Both the position numbers and the translations under genes were made by a program. Positions 63,950 through 64,000 of a stretch of 64,000 nucleotides of DNA are shown here, one piece after another. The DNA is from Girardinichthys multiradiatus (taxonomy: Eukaryota; Chordata; Actinopteri; Cyprinodontiformes; Goodeidae), in assembly GCF_021462225.1 (NCBI RefSeq), contig NC_061817.1, forward strand, positions 13,135,204 through 13,199,203, read 5' to 3'. The stretch's first letter is position 1; each line of letters opens with the position of its first letter. The notes under the pieces were generated by a model. That model was not told the DNA's origin and did not search any database. It was given only the letters and a program-made list of their open reading frames with translations.

Positions 63950-63991
63950 TACGTTTTGACATGCCATGTTTATTGGCATGTCAAAAACGTA
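63950..63991. repeat. Near-perfect palindromic stem-loop at the window edge
   Basis: TACGTTTTGACATGCCA (63950-63966) and TGGCATGTCAAAAACGTA (63974-63991) pair over 17 bp with one bulged base around a 7-nt loop (TGTTTAT). The word gtacatcc occurs on both sides (63932-63939 and 63989-63996). Confidence 0.8.
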
Positions 63992-64000
63992 CATCCTACT

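Overview
The window is vertebrate nuclear DNA, almost certainly from a ray-finned (teleost) fish. The evidence is the pair of intron-rich genes with GT-AG introns, the products closest to vertebrate SMURF2 and DDX5, and the very heavy load of fish-type repeats: Tc1-like transposons, hAT elements, L2-like and RTE-like LINEs, and tRNA-derived SINEs. Nothing bacterial is present: no operons, Shine-Dalgarno sites or CRISPR. The species cannot be fixed from the sequence; a spiny-rayed fish is plausible from the repeat types.

Layout. From 1 to about 14.9 kb is the 5' flank and/or first intron of smurf2: no coding exon, but an L2-like 3' UTR fragment (about 1.86-2.66 kb), a hAT transposon inserted into an older Tc1-like relic (3156-5525), and a nested LINE/SINE/hAT cluster (10.0-14.3 kb). 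From 14932 to 50797 on the + strand lie 18 coding exons of smurf2, a C2-WW-WW-WW-HECT ubiquitin ligase. Only the exon for the first ~17 residues is missing. The introns carry more than a dozen decayed Tc1-like copies, an L2-like fragment, an RTE-like fragment, several SINEs and a 16-bp-TIR element placed 18 bp after a splice donor. From about 51.6 to 54.4 kb is intergenic sequence. From 54721 to 59777 on the + strand is ddx5 (p68 DEAD-box RNA helicase), 13 coding exons, 627 codons. A 1.6 kb Tc1-like transposon with an unbroken 334-codon transposase and near-identical 200-bp ends follows at 60256-61864. The last 2 kb is repeat-scarred non-coding sequence.

The two genes are independent but syntenic: as I recall, human SMURF2 and DDX5 are close and co-oriented on chromosome 17, with CEP95 between them. 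CEP95 is not visible here. SMURF2 ubiquitinates SMADs and TGF-beta/BMP receptors; DDX5 is a nuclear RNA helicase and transcription/splicing co-factor.

The points most worth a second look are: (1) a hairpin ending exactly at the 3' splice site of the long late ddx5 intron, with strong resemblance to vertebrate mir-3064; (2) a 48-nt frame-preserving candidate cassette exon in smurf2 after WW3; (3) the intact Tc1-like transposon; (4) the smurf2 catalytic cysteine codon split by an intron hosting a LINE. I found no convincing previously undescribed multi-gene system. Exon boundaries come from reading frame continuity, splice-site consensus and remembered family sequence; no alignment was run.
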